Shown here: positions 15,342-23,948 of the stretch, piece after piece
How positions within the stretch are numbered: position 1 is the first letter of the stretch
Layout of the letters: each line of letters opens with the position of its first letter
From: Desulfotomaculaceae bacterium
GTDB lineage: Bacteria; Bacillota; Desulfotomaculia; Desulfotomaculales; Pelotomaculaceae
Assembly: GCA_028702695.1 (NCBI GenBank)
Contig: JAQVOH010000013.1
Coordinates: forward strand, 1-40,462
Direction of reading: 5' to 3'
DNA length: 40,462 nucleotides
The notes under the pieces: generated by a model
The model's database searches: none
Told to the model about the DNA's origin: nothing
Seen by the model: the letters and a program-made list of their open reading frames with translations, nothing else
Made by a program: the position numbers and the translations under genes

Positions 15342-17237
15342 CTAACGGTTCAACAGGCTGCCGACATATCTCAACAATTCATTGGCACAGGTCGGGCAGT
15401 ACCCGTGCTCAGCCATCAACCTGGCGCTAACCTCATTGACCCGCTTCAACTGCCCGGCGTCGGGTGTCTTGGTGGAAGTCGTAATTTTGACTACATCCTT
15501 TAAGTCGGCGAACAGTTTTTTCTCAAGGGCTTCCCGCAGGCGTTCATGCGAGCTGTAATTAAAACGCCTGTTCTTGCGAGCATAGCTGGAGAGTCTGATC
15601 AGGATTTCCTCACGGAATGACTTCTTGGCACTTTCGGAAATACCGATTTGCTCCTCGATGGAGCGCATAAGTTTTTCGTCCGGGTCCATTTCTTCGTCGG
15701 TCATGGGGTCCTTGATTTTGACACCGTTGCAGTAAGCTTCGACGTTATCGAGATAGTTGTTAAACAACACTTTGGCCGATTCCTCGTAAGCATAGACAAA
15801 TGCTCTCTGGACTTCCTTCTTGGCCATTTCATCATACTCTTTGCGTGCCACCGATATGAAATTGAGCAACCGTTCTTTTTCCTCTTTGGTAATGGATGGG
15901 TGCTGGTCAAGCCCTTCCTTCAGCGCCCGCAATACGTCAAGCGGGTTAATGCACTGGGTAGAGGTACGAATCAGAGCTGAGGAGAGGCGGTTGATCACAT
16001 AACGGGGGTCGACACCGCTCATACCCTCGTCAATGGCCTCTATTTGGAGCTCATGGAGGTCTTTTTGTTTAAAGCCCTCAACATCCTCACCATCATACAG
16101 CTTCATCTTTTTGGTCAGATCCATACCCTGCTTTTTGGACTCCTTAAGCCTGGTCATAACCGAGAAGATACTAGCCACCCGCAAGGCGTGGGGAGCGATA
16201 TGGATGCTGCGCAGGTCACTTTGACCGATCAGCTTCTCGTAAATTTTTATTTCGTCTCTTACCCTCAAATTATATGGTATTTTCAGGACGATAATACGGG
16301 ACTGGAGGGCCTCGTTCTTTTTGTTGCTAATGAAGGTCTTATATTCATTTTCGTTGGTGTGAGCCACAACCAGTTCGTCCGCGTAAATAAGCGCAAAGCG
16401 GCCGGCCTTAAAGTTGCCCTCCTGAGAGAGGCTGAGCAGGTTCCATAGAAATTTCTCATCACATTTGAGCATTTCCTGGAACTCCATCAGACCCCTGTTG
16501 GCAATGTTCAGTTCCCCGTCAAAGCGGTAGGCGCGAGGATCCGATTCTGAACCGTACTCGGCAATGGTGGAAAAATCCACGCTCCCGGTAAGGTCGGCGA
16601 TATCCTGGGATTTGGGGTCGGAAGGTGTAAAAGTCCCGATACCCACCCGGTTGTCCTCGGACAGAAAGATTCTCTCAACCGGTATTTTCTCAATCCTACC
16701 ATTATATTCTTGCTCAACCATCATCCGGCAGGAGGGGCATAGTTCTCCTTCAATATAAACTCCGTAGGCCTCCTGAAAATCTCCCCTCAGCTCTTTGGGG
16801 ATCAAGTGCAACGGCTCCTCGTGCATGGGGCAGCCTTTAATCGCGTAAAGACTCCCGCGTTCCTCACGGCTGTATTTCTCCAAGCCCCGCTTGAGCATGG
16901 CCACCAGGGTTGATTTTCCTCCACTGACAGGTCCCATCAATAGCAGGATCCGTTTGCGCACATCCAGACGCCGTGCAGCCGGGTGTAAATACTCTTCCAC
17001 CAGTTTTTCCAGGGTTTTGTCAAGACCAAATAGTTCCGAGGAAAAGAAAGTATAGTGTTTTACACCCTCTGTTTCCTCCACCCCGGCATCCTTGATCATT
17101 GAATATAGCCTGGCATGGGCAAGCTGTGACACATAAGGCTTTTCTCTTAGGATGGCAATATAATCCTGGAACGTTCCCTCCCAGGTAATCTGTTTTTCTA
17201 AGGAGCGGTATTCTTCCAAACGCCGCAGGAAGTCCAT
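15342..17237 (-). CDS. prkA: PrkA, AAA+ serine protein kinase/ATPase
   Basis: 631 residues from ATG 17237, exactly the Bacillus PrkA length. The frame extends to 17405, but ATG 17237 has GGAG nine bases upstream and matches the family start. The Walker A motif GPVSGGKST lies at 102-110 in the N-terminal AAA domain, followed by the C-terminal PrkA domain. A C-x-x-C (LCPSC) around residue 163 and a CPTC near the C-terminus are visible. The Bacillus protein acts in sporulation (sigma-K control) and has been called a kinase and later a protease. It is the first gene of prkA-yhbH. Confidence 0.96.
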   Translation of the reverse strand: MDFLRRLEEYRSLEKQITWEGTFQDYIAILREKPYVSQLAHARLYSMIKDAGVEETEGVKHYTFFSSELFGLDKTLEKLVEEYLHPAARRLDVRKRILLLMGPVSGGKSTLVAMLKRGLEKYSREERGSLYAIKGCPMHEEPLHLIPKELRGDFQEAYGVYIEGELCPSCRMMVEQEYNGRIEKIPVERIFLSEDNRVGIGTFTPSDPKSQDIADLTGSVDFSTIAEYGSESDPRAYRFDGELNIANRGLMEFQEMLKCDEKFLWNLLSLSQEGNFKAGRFALIYADELVVAHTNENEYKTFISNKKNEALQSRIIVLKIPYNLRVRDEIKIYEKLIGQSDLRSIHIAPHALRVASIFSVMTRLKESKKQGMDLTKKMKLYDGEDVEGFKQKDLHELQIEAIDEGMSGVDPRYVINRLSSALIRTSTQCINPLDVLRALKEGLDQHPSITKEEKERLLNFISVARKEYDEMAKKEVQRAFVYAYEESAKVLFNNYLDNVEAYCNGVKIKDPMTDEEMDPDEKLMRSIEEQIGISESAKKSFREEILIRLSSYARKNRRFNYSSHERLREALEKKLFADLKDVVKITTSTKTPDAGQLKRVNEVSARLMAEHGYCPTCANELLRYVGSLLNR

Positions 17238-17460
17238 CGTCTTCACTCCTTCCATATTAAATTTAGAATTTCTGGATACAGTCAGACAGGTTAATAATGC
17301 TACATTATATGCAAACCAGTTAAAAAGAAGAATGTTGGTACAAGTCTTAGCGCCAACAGGAGACATTTTTTGTCTTTTATTTGTATGGGGTGTACAGACC
17401 AGCAAAGCAAGGCAACATATGCCACGTCAGTTACATACTACTAAACTATTAAGGGCAAAC

Positions 17461-17489
17461 AAAAAAGGCCACAATAATTTTGCGGCCTT
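17461..17489 (-). terminator. Intrinsic terminator upstream of prkA
   Basis: AAGGCCGCA pairs with TGTGGCCTT on the minus strand, with a seven-base loop, and is followed by UUUUUUGUUU. It is the first good terminator after the GerM gene stop, but the MITE-like element lies between them. The rest of 17238-17460 holds the prkA upstream region; an AT-rich GCATATAATG is the only promoter-like piece that I see. Confidence 0.75.
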
Positions 17490-17630
17490 CGGTCACGATA
17501 TAAAGCTTGCTTAGATATAATCCTTACATGCATTACTGGCTAAATGTGGAGTGTGAATTAATATGAAAATAGTTTTGCAGCCCAACCTAAATGCGAGTGT
17601 ATCGCAATGGTAAAGGTCATTGTTAACTGG

Positions 17631-17856
17631 TTCTCGAAAAGCCTTTGGGGTAGTGGGCTTGGGGTTATCCTCCGCTCGCTTCGCAATTCTCCATTTGTGC
17701 AACAAGAGCGTTATGCCGACCGCAGCTACATACAGCCATCCGGTAGCTACGCGCTATTTAAGCTTTTCTGCATGCAACGCACGCGCTAAGGAACGCACCC
17801 AGGTGCTCCGCTCGCTCCGGATAACCCCAAGCCCGCAAGTCAAGCCTTTTCGAACA
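17631..17856. mobile_element. MITE-like 226-bp element with imperfect terminal inverted repeats
   Basis: The left end (TCGAAAAG at 17634, then GGGCTTGGGGTTATCC at 17655-17670) returns inverted at the right end (GGATAACCCCAAGCCC at 17819-17834, then CTTTTCGA at 17846-17853). Sixteen inner bases are perfect; the connecting 12-13 bases are imperfect. Just inside each arm is a direct copy of TCCGCTCGCT. In the centre, AGCTAC and GTAGCT (17724-17748) form a further hairpin. No long reading frame belongs to the element. It could fold into one extended structure. It sits between the GerM gene and the terminator at 17461-17489. Confidence 0.65.
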
Positions 17857-17881
17857 ATATATTGAGACAGGTGAGGCAGTT

Positions 17882-17901
17882 GAGGAGACATATGTCTCCT
17901 C
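17882..17901. repeat. Perfect 20-bp palindrome downstream of the GerM gene
   Basis: GAGGAGACAT is followed directly by its exact reverse complement. There is no U-run on either strand, so it is not a standard terminator. It could be a protein-binding site or an RNA 3' end structure. Confidence 0.6.
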
Positions 17902-17967
17902 TTTGACAATCCCCAGTATGCATTTTCAGCCATCCGCCTCTGCCGGGCAACATCAGCGGTTCAGTCA

Positions 17968-18849
17968 CTACCAGGTGACCGGCACGACCACCTTATCAAG
18001 CTCCTCCCCATCTTTCGGGCTGGCCCAGAAGACCTCCACCTTGCCGCTACCAGCTGTGGTGGGTGTAAACGGCAACGAAAACTCGAAGTCCCCGCGGCCA
18101 GGAGCGCCCTCGCTGGCAGTAGCATACCCCTGGGCCAGTTCTTTACCTGAATTATCTATAATTCTCGCATTCACCGTAGCCTCAAAAACCCTGGCGCTGC
18201 CGTGGATTTGCAAAGGGGATGTTATCTTCTGACTGGGTTTAGGAGAGGTTACCCAAATGACCGGTTCATAAACCGCAGATACATCTCTCTTAAACGGCTG
18301 GTTATAGAGCCCGACGTGACCCCACCAGTCCTTTGTTCGTTCATCCAGCTTCCCGTCCACCCAAAAAGAAACCTGCTTAATCTCAGGGAATTCGGTCAAG
18401 GTATTTACGATGCTCTGGATGCCCAGAGCTTCCCCCGCAGCCCCCACGTTGGCCTTGAGAACCTCACTTGAAAAGTCAACACTGGCATTTCCATCCTTTA
18501 CAGAGATGCCCCTAACTATAGTTTCTGGCGGGAGCACCCTTGATGCGCCAGTGGTTACCGGGCTGCCTTTGATAATTTCTTCCAGGGCAGCTTTGGCTAC
18601 CTCGCGGGTGTAAGGGACCTGGTGTACCTCGCGAACCAGATAGGCGTCATTATCGGTAATTTTGACGTAATACACGGCCAGATTCAAGGGTGTTTCTGCA
18701 GATGGACTAGCTTCCTCAGGCGCACCGCCCGGCGCAACCTGCCCGGACCCCTTGCTGTCAAGAGTGCAAGCGCTTAGCAATGACAGTGTTAAGAGCAGCG
18801 TTGCCAGGATGACAACAGCCCTGATTATTTTCTGGCTTGATTGTCTCAT
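17968..18849 (-). CDS. gerM: GerM-type sporulation/germination lipoprotein (GerMN and Gmad2 domains)
   Basis: 293 residues. A lipoprotein signal ends in LLSAC (cysteine about residue 28). A GerMN domain follows at about 55-165 (DAYLVREVHQVPYT, then IVRGISVKDGNASVDFS), and a C-terminal Gmad2 immunoglobulin-like domain at about 195-290 (VIWVTSPKPSQKITSPLQIHG). In Bacillus, GerM contributes to SpoIIIAH-SpoIIQ channel assembly and germination, but it has two GerMN domains. The combination here, one GerMN plus Gmad2, is another common clostridial layout, so strict orthology is not certain. Confidence 0.85.
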   Translation of the reverse strand: MRQSSQKIIRAVVILATLLLTLSLLSACTLDSKGSGQVAPGGAPEEASPSAETPLNLAVYYVKITDNDAYLVREVHQVPYTREVAKAALEEIIKGSPVTTGASRVLPPETIVRGISVKDGNASVDFSSEVLKANVGAAGEALGIQSIVNTLTEFPEIKQVSFWVDGKLDERTKDWWGHVGLYNQPFKRDVSAVYEPVIWVTSPKPSQKITSPLQIHGSARVFEATVNARIIDNSGKELAQGYATASEGAPGRGDFEFSLPFTPTTAGSGKVEVFWASPKDGEELDKVVVPVTW

Positions 18850-18934
18850 ACTATAAACCCCCTTAATATTTATGTGATGATCGAGTCCAGCATGACAATA
18901 AACTTGGACAATCTCATGTTATTTTAATATACAC

Positions 18935-18957
18935 AAAAAGGCCGGATTAATCCAGCC
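18935..18957 (-). terminator. Intrinsic terminator between the 40-residue gene and gerM
   Basis: On the minus strand GGCTGGAT pairs with ATCCGGCC (one mismatch), followed by UUUUUGUG. It lies about 80 bases after the small gene at 19035-19157. Confidence 0.7.
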
Positions 18958-19034
18958 CTAAGACACGATACAATCTGAGGTTTATGACAAGCCTTGTGTC
19001 ATAAGCTAAAACGAAATATTAAACTTCTTGACAA

Positions 19035-19157
19035 TTAATGAGGCAGCTCGGCCACAATATATTTCTTATCCTCTTCAAACAAACTGCTGATCTCTTCTTC
19101 ATCTACAAAACGGTAACAGACTTCGTCACCCTCCGACCAGGTTACGATGTATTGCAC
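19035..19157 (-). CDS. Small acidic protein of 40 residues
   Basis: A GTG start at 19157 has GGGAGG nine bases upstream and the frame stops with TAA after 40 codons. The product begins MQYIVTWSEGDEVCYRFVDE, is rich in Glu and Asp, and has no membrane segment. The strong ribosome binding site, the protein-like composition and the terminator just downstream support a real gene. I do not know its function. The rest of 18850-19280 shows no other gene. Confidence 0.6.
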   Translation of the reverse strand: MQYIVTWSEGDEVCYRFVDEEEISSLFEEDKKYIVAELPH

Positions 19158-19280
19158 TGTCCACTACCTCCCTGTTATTGTATACAGGATTCTTTATTCA
19201 CTATACTACATTTTAAATAATAGGTACAGTAATGGACACTGAAATAAAAGACCTAAACAGGAAATATAAAAGCAAAATTG

Positions 19281-20012
19281 CTAGCCTTTACTCACTCGAA
19301 GCTTATCCAGCATAACCTGGCAGGCACTGTTTTCGAAGCGATCGTCCAGGGGCATTAGTTCTGGCTTTATGCCTCGCCTGGCCAGGGCCAGAGTAATCAA
19401 TTGATCGGTCAACCTGGCGTTCTTGGGCAACAGCGGGCCATGCAGGTAGGAACAGAATACATTTTTATAGCGGGCGCCCTCAAGCCCGTCCACACCGTTG
19501 TTGCCCCCCCCGGCCAGGATCCTGCCAAGTGGCTGGATATTCCCCAGGTAGGTCTGGCCGGAGTGGTTTTCAAAGCCGGCTATACTGAACTTCTTCCCGC
19601 CCATATTCACCTCGACCGCTACATTGCCGACCAGACGTTTGTCCCCGGCGCGGGTGTAAAAATCCAGTATGTCCAGACCTGGTATATTTTCGTGATCAAG
19701 TGTAAGGTAGTACTTCCCCAGCAGTTGGTAACCTCCGCATATGGCCAGTACCACCAGGCCGTCCTCGATTGCCGCCGCAAATTCGTCCCTGTGTTTAAGT
19801 AAATCAGCCGCGATGAGGTTTTGTTCCCGGTCCGATCCACCGCCCAGTAAGACAAAATCGTAATCTTTGAAATTAACTGGTTCCCCCAGGTTAATGGCCC
19901 GCACTGAAACGGGTATATTGCGCCAGCGGCAGCGCTGCACAAAGGTGATGATATTGCCCCGATCCCCGTAAAGGTTTAATAATTCAGGATATAAATGGCC
20001 CACCTGCAGCAT
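19281..20012 (-). CDS. gatD: Lipid II isoglutaminyl synthase, glutaminase subunit GatD
   Basis: 243 residues, a class I (CobB/CobQ-like) glutamine amidotransferase domain. It supplies ammonia to MurT, which amidates the alpha-carboxyl of D-Glu in the lipid II stem peptide. The nucleophile cysteine is in LAICGGYQLLG (C92) and the catalytic histidine in SYLHGPLLPKN. ATG 20012 has AAGGAGG six bases upstream; a GTG two codons earlier is too close to it. The gene overlaps the murT 3' end by 29 bases, as expected for the MurT-GatD complex. Confidence 0.94.
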   Translation of the reverse strand: MLQVGHLYPELLNLYGDRGNIITFVQRCRWRNIPVSVRAINLGEPVNFKDYDFVLLGGGSDREQNLIAADLLKHRDEFAAAIEDGLVVLAICGGYQLLGKYYLTLDHENIPGLDILDFYTRAGDKRLVGNVAVEVNMGGKKFSIAGFENHSGQTYLGNIQPLGRILAGGGNNGVDGLEGARYKNVFCSYLHGPLLPKNARLTDQLITLALARRGIKPELMPLDDRFENSACQVMLDKLRVSKG

Positions 20013-21387
20013 AAGCACCCTCCTTGTCGACCAGGCTGTTTAGTATTTTGTGGACAGGCCACAGGGCTGTGTAAGTTGAAAAGAGGTAGACCATATCTGA
20101 GCGACTGTCCAGCACACTTCTAATGCCCCGCTCCATATCCTTGCAGACAACAATTCTATCCATAGGTATGCCGGCATATTTCAGGCGCAGGGCGATCTCT
20201 TCTCCCCTGCTACCGGAACAGATAAAGCCCGCCAAGTCGTTGTGGTCCTTGTTCAAAACCTCAAAATCAACATCCCACAGCCAGGAAATATCCCTTCCGT
20301 CCGCATCATTGTCGTTAATGGCAAAAAAGAGGCTTTTTGTTCCCTTCATACTGCGCAAATCTGCAAGGCCCTCGTTAAAACCGGTGGGGTTTTTGACCAG
20401 ACTCAAAAAGGCACTCCTGCCTTGATAGCTAAACCTCTCCAACCGGCCAAGCACCGGACGGTACTTGCGCAGGCTTTCCAGCATCAACGGGACGTCTACC
20501 CCGAAATGCAGGCCCACGGCAAAGGCCGCCATAGCATTATAAAGGTTATAAAGGCCCTGTACCTGCATGGTCAACTCGGCCTCCTGCTGGTCAAAATACA
20601 GGCGGCAGTTGGCAACACCGTCCCTTATGCGCGGCTCCCCAGCCTCAACCCTGGCTACTGGGCGGGCAAAATCGCAGCCGCTACAGCGGTACCGGCCTAG
20701 CTGCCCATAATGGTAAAATTCATAGCCCAGTGGTGAACCACAGAAAGGACAGTACTGTGCCTCCCTGGTCTGAGTGCTGGTACTTGCCGAGCGCTCGCTG
20801 CCGGACAATCCGTAAAACACCACAGGCAAACCGGCGTTTTTCTCAAACTGGGCAACCAGCGGGTCGTCTGCGTTTAGGATCAGGGTGGTATTTCTGTCAT
20901 TATTTTTTAGGGATTTGCGGATGACGCCGATGACTTTGTCAAGTTCCCAGTAACGATCCAACTGGTCACGGAAAAAATTGGTCAGAACCACGACCCCTGG
21001 AGTTAGTTCTTTTAAAACAATAGGCATGGTGGCTTCATCCACTTCCAGCACCGCATAGTCGCAGTCGATTTTGCCACTAAGCCCGGCTCTCTTGACAAAG
21101 CTGGTAGTAACCCCGGAGACCATGTTCGCCCCCTCCAGGTTGGCAATGTTCTGATAGCCGGCATCACGCAATATCCCGAAAATCATGTTGGAGGTGGTAG
21201 TTTTCCCATTGGTCCCGCTGACAACGATAATCTTCTTGCGGACCTGGGCGGCCAAATCACGCAGCGTGCCGGAATATATTTTGAGCGCAACCATACCGGG
21301 CAGTGAAGATCCTTTATGGCCTTGCCTCTTACTCAGCCAGGAGGCGACCCTCCCAGCCACAATGGCAGCGGACATCCTCAGGTTCAT
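19984..21387 (-). CDS. murT: Lipid II isoglutaminyl synthase, Mur ligase-like subunit MurT
   Basis: 467 residues. It activates the D-Glu carboxylate of lipid II with ATP and uses ammonia from GatD. A Mur ligase P-loop GTNGKTT lies at 58-64. A four-cysteine zinc ribbon is inserted in the middle domain (C213, C216, C235, C238), as in the structurally known MurT proteins. The C-terminal DUF1727 domain follows, with an NDNDADGRDISWLWD segment. Transcribed together with gatD and probably with the MBL gene 19 bases upstream. Confidence 0.95.
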   Translation of the reverse strand: MNLRMSAAIVAGRVASWLSKRQGHKGSSLPGMVALKIYSGTLRDLAAQVRKKIIVVSGTNGKTTTSNMIFGILRDAGYQNIANLEGANMVSGVTTSFVKRAGLSGKIDCDYAVLEVDEATMPIVLKELTPGVVVLTNFFRDQLDRYWELDKVIGVIRKSLKNNDRNTTLILNADDPLVAQFEKNAGLPVVFYGLSGSERSASTSTQTREAQYCPFCGSPLGYEFYHYGQLGRYRCSGCDFARPVARVEAGEPRIRDGVANCRLYFDQQEAELTMQVQGLYNLYNAMAAFAVGLHFGVDVPLMLESLRKYRPVLGRLERFSYQGRSAFLSLVKNPTGFNEGLADLRSMKGTKSLFFAINDNDADGRDISWLWDVDFEVLNKDHNDLAGFICSGSRGEEIALRLKYAGIPMDRIVVCKDMERGIRSVLDSRSDMVYLFSTYTALWPVHKILNSLVDKEGAYAAGGPFIS

Positions 21388-21405
21388 GCGTATACTTCCT
21401 TTAAA

Positions 21406-22365
21406 TTATTTTGATGAGGAAAGGCGGTACAAGGAGACCCCGTCCTGCACTTCATGGCTCACCTTGCCACGTGCTTCAAGGTAATCCATATAAGCTAAAA
21501 CCTCTGAAATTCCCAGCAAAATATCAAACCCTCTGATCCCGGGGTACATGATCCTCATCACCTGGTAGGTACTCAGGACAGCTCCCTCCAGGATGCCGGA
21601 GAAAACATCCATACGCTTATACCGATGGTCTAAAACCTTTGCAATAACCGCAGGGCAATCGCTAATATTCTCCCCATGTCCGGTTAAAATAAGACTTATA
21701 TCCATATCTTTCATTATATTCAACCCAGTCAAATATTGAGCCAGGGTCTGGACTCTTTGATTAGGATCTTCCGGCCGGGCCGCTATGAAGGGATTCGGGG
21801 TAATGTGCGCGAGGATGAAGTCCCCTGCTAGAAATATTTTACTTTCAGCGTCATAGAGACAGATATGTCCTGTTGAGTGGCCGGGCATATGCATAACCTG
21901 GAGTGCGCCACCGGTAAAGGCCAGGGTCTCTCCACCCTCAAGCAGGTTGACCCTAGTTAAGGGCAGTAACGGATTGGGCAGCGGGTCCCTGTCGTTGAGC
22001 ATTTCCTCCAGATCACTTGAGGGCACGCCGGCCTCAAGCAGGAAGGGCAGCCTTTCCGCGTGTTTGTCATAGCCAGGCGTGAGCTTTGGCTTTTCCAGCC
22101 TGTGCACATAAACTTGCACCCCCCACTGCTCGCTAAGCCAGCTGGCCAAGCCGCAATGGTCGGCGTGCCAGTGGGTAATGATTACCCGTTCAATCTCGTC
22201 AGGGCGAACACCTGCGTCTGAGAGACCGGCCAACAGGCCTTCGCGCCCCTCTGCAGATTCAGGCCCCGGGTCAACCAGGGTAAAAGGCCGGTTCATGATC
22301 AGGTAGCAGTTGACCGGACCAACCTGGTAAGGTGTTGGCACATAAATTTTACGAATATCAAGCAT
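21406..22365 (-). CDS. MBL-fold metallo-hydrolase
   Basis: 319 residues. The metallo-beta-lactamase motif THWHADHCG lies near residue 65, a second metal-binding histidine is in MPGHSTGHICL, an acidic ligand in FLAGDFIL, and a late GHGENI block follows. A winged-helix-like C-terminal part (about 245-319) is like the LACTB2-type group of the family. Its substrate cannot be told from the sequence. ATG 22365 has a strong AAAGGAGA site. It is 55 bases after acyP and 19 bases before murT on the same strand. Confidence 0.85.
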   Translation of the reverse strand: MLDIRKIYVPTPYQVGPVNCYLIMNRPFTLVDPGPESAEGREGLLAGLSDAGVRPDEIERVIITHWHADHCGLASWLSEQWGVQVYVHRLEKPKLTPGYDKHAERLPFLLEAGVPSSDLEEMLNDRDPLPNPLLPLTRVNLLEGGETLAFTGGALQVMHMPGHSTGHICLYDAESKIFLAGDFILAHITPNPFIAARPEDPNQRVQTLAQYLTGLNIMKDMDISLILTGHGENISDCPAVIAKVLDHRYKRMDVFSGILEGAVLSTYQVMRIMYPGIRGFDILLGISEVLAYMDYLEARGKVSHEVQDGVSLYRLSSSK

Positions 22366-22419
22366 GTTTATCTCCTTTATTAAACCCTTATGTGGGTGCG
22401 AATATAAATGGTAAGCCTC

Positions 22420-22701
22420 CTAGCCAACGATACTGAAACCCTGATATTCACCTTTAAAATCCCCCCACTCTACTTGTACGCCACTGACTTGTGACGCTGA
22501 GGGACCTTGCCGGCTCCAGTCAATGAATTTCACAACCTTTTCCCTATTCCCTTCAATTACCGCTTCCACGGCCCCGTCCGGACGGTTTTTAACCCAACCG
22601 TTGATACCGAGAGCACGGGCCTCTTGCCTCGCCGTGACCCTGTAATATACTCCTTGAACCACGCCGGTTATAATTAGGTGGGCTCTTACCCTCTGAAGCA
22701 T
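22420..22701 (-). CDS. acyP: Acylphosphatase
   Basis: 93 residues; hydrolyses acyl phosphates such as acetyl phosphate and carbamoyl phosphate. The catalytic arginine lies in the motif GVVQGVYYRVTARQEARAL, and the GWVKNRPDGAVEAVIEG block with its catalytic asparagine is intact. ATG 22701 has a GGAGGGAG site. It appears to be the first gene of acyP-MBL-murT-gatD. Confidence 0.95.
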   Translation of the reverse strand: MLQRVRAHLIITGVVQGVYYRVTARQEARALGINGWVKNRPDGAVEAVIEGNREKVVKFIDWSRQGPSASQVSGVQVEWGDFKGEYQGFSIVG

Positions 22702-22786
22702 TGCTCTCCCTCCAAGAACATAATGGGCTATATTTACTGGTTACCCATTATTTTGCAAATCAATCCAATTTATATACCATTATACC

Positions 22787-22819
22787 AAAAAGACCGGTGA
22801 TTAAAAAAAAAATCACCGG
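22787..22819 (-). terminator. Hairpin with U-tract upstream of acyP
   Basis: CCGGTGATT and AATCACCGG form a perfect nine-base stem around an eight-base homopolymer loop. On the minus strand it is followed by UCUUUUUGG. No gene upstream on this strand explains it, so it may be a leader attenuator for acyP or a leftover terminator. 22820-22965 shows nothing else. Confidence 0.55.
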
Positions 22820-22983
22820 CTATCTAATAATTTGAGAGCTGTGGATTATATTTGCACATCTCAGAGAAATGCTGGCTCTGGTAATTCATGGTTATTAGCA
22901 AACCACACTGATCGTTTCCGCTGTCGGAACATATATTAGAACAGGCATCAAAGTCATTAAAAACCGTGGTGAGAAAAACGCAC

Positions 22984-23919
22984 GTGATAAAACCTTATGC
23001 GCTGGCGCCCGGCTCTACCCTGGGCATCATCGCCCCGGCAAGCCCCGCCTACGACCCCCTGGAAGTGGGACTTGGAAAAAGTTTACTGGAAGAGCTTGGC
23101 TTCCAGGTTGTGGTGGCCCCGCACGCCTTGAAGAAAAACCGGTACCTAGCCGGAACAGACGCAGAAAGAGTGTCCGACCTGAACTATATGTTCCTCAACC
23201 CCAACATAGACGGACTGCTCAGCTTGCGGGGAGGGTACGGTTGCATGAGACTGCTCTCTCAAATAGATTATCGCATCATCCGGCACAATCCTAAAATCCT
23301 GGTGGGTTACAGCGACATTACCGCTCTCCAGCTCGCTATCTGGAAGCGTACCGGGCTGGTGACTTTCTCCGGTCCCATGCTGGTATCAGATTTTGGCCGG
23401 GAAGCGGGGGAATATACACTTAAGCATTTTCACAAAGCCCTTACCAGTCCCTTTGCGCTGCACACCATCCCTCCGGCCCCGGACATCAAGAGCGAGGTGA
23501 TCAGGCCGGGCCGAGCCAGCGGTCGCCTTCTGGGCGGGAATCTCACCCTCATTGCAGCCACCCTGGGTACTCCTTACGAGATTGATACCCGCGGGACGAT
23601 CCTTTTCCTGGAAGATGTAGACGAACAGCCCTACCGTGTTGACCGGCTGCTTCAACAATTGCGTTTGGCCGGCAAATTTAGATCTGTCGCGGGGGTTGTT
23701 TTCGGTGAGTTTGTGGGGTGTGAGGCCGAGGAGGAGGCGAGTTCCTTTTCCCTGTTGGAAGTCATCAAGGACGCCATGAAGGAGCCCGCTGTGCCTTGTT
23801 ATTACGGGCTCGCTACCGGACATGGTGTCAACAAAGCCACCCTGCCGTTAGGGGTGAAAGCGGAAATCGATGCAGCCAAGTGCCTTTTGACCATCACCGA
23901 GCCGGCCACTATTATATAA
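22984..23919 (+). CDS. LD-carboxypeptidase (peptidase family S66, LdcA/MccF type)
   Basis: About 311 residues. It cleaves the L-Lys/mDAP-D-Ala bond of murein tetrapeptides in recycling; some relatives (MccF) give resistance to microcin C-type peptides. The N-terminal LGIIAPASP and the nucleophile region VGYSDITAL (Ser of GYSD) are present, as are SLRGGYG, LFLEDVDEQPYRVDR and the late ATGHGVNKATLPLG with the catalytic His. GTG 22984 has a GGTGAG site nine bases upstream; GTG codons at 22966 and 22969 are alternatives. The gene stands alone. Confidence 0.88.
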   Translation: MIKPYALAPGSTLGIIAPASPAYDPLEVGLGKSLLEELGFQVVVAPHALKKNRYLAGTDAERVSDLNYMFLNPNIDGLLSLRGGYGCMRLLSQIDYRIIRHNPKILVGYSDITALQLAIWKRTGLVTFSGPMLVSDFGREAGEYTLKHFHKALTSPFALHTIPPAPDIKSEVIRPGRASGRLLGGNLTLIAATLGTPYEIDTRGTILFLEDVDEQPYRVDRLLQQLRLAGKFRSVAGVVFGEFVGCEAEEEASSFSLLEVIKDAMKEPAVPCYYGLATGHGVNKATLPLGVKAEIDAAKCLLTITEPATII

Positions 23920-23948
23920 GAATAGGTACCAGGTACCATGATTCTTTA

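Noticed and set aside
17511-17789. Short frames across the MITE-like region on both strands
   Set aside because: They cross the terminal inverted repeat, lack ribosome binding sites and show no protein pattern.
17856-17887. A third GAG/CAG-rich stretch after the MITE-like element
   Set aside because: Spacing is irregular, only three GAG are in register at nine bases, and no terminator or aromatic gene follows.
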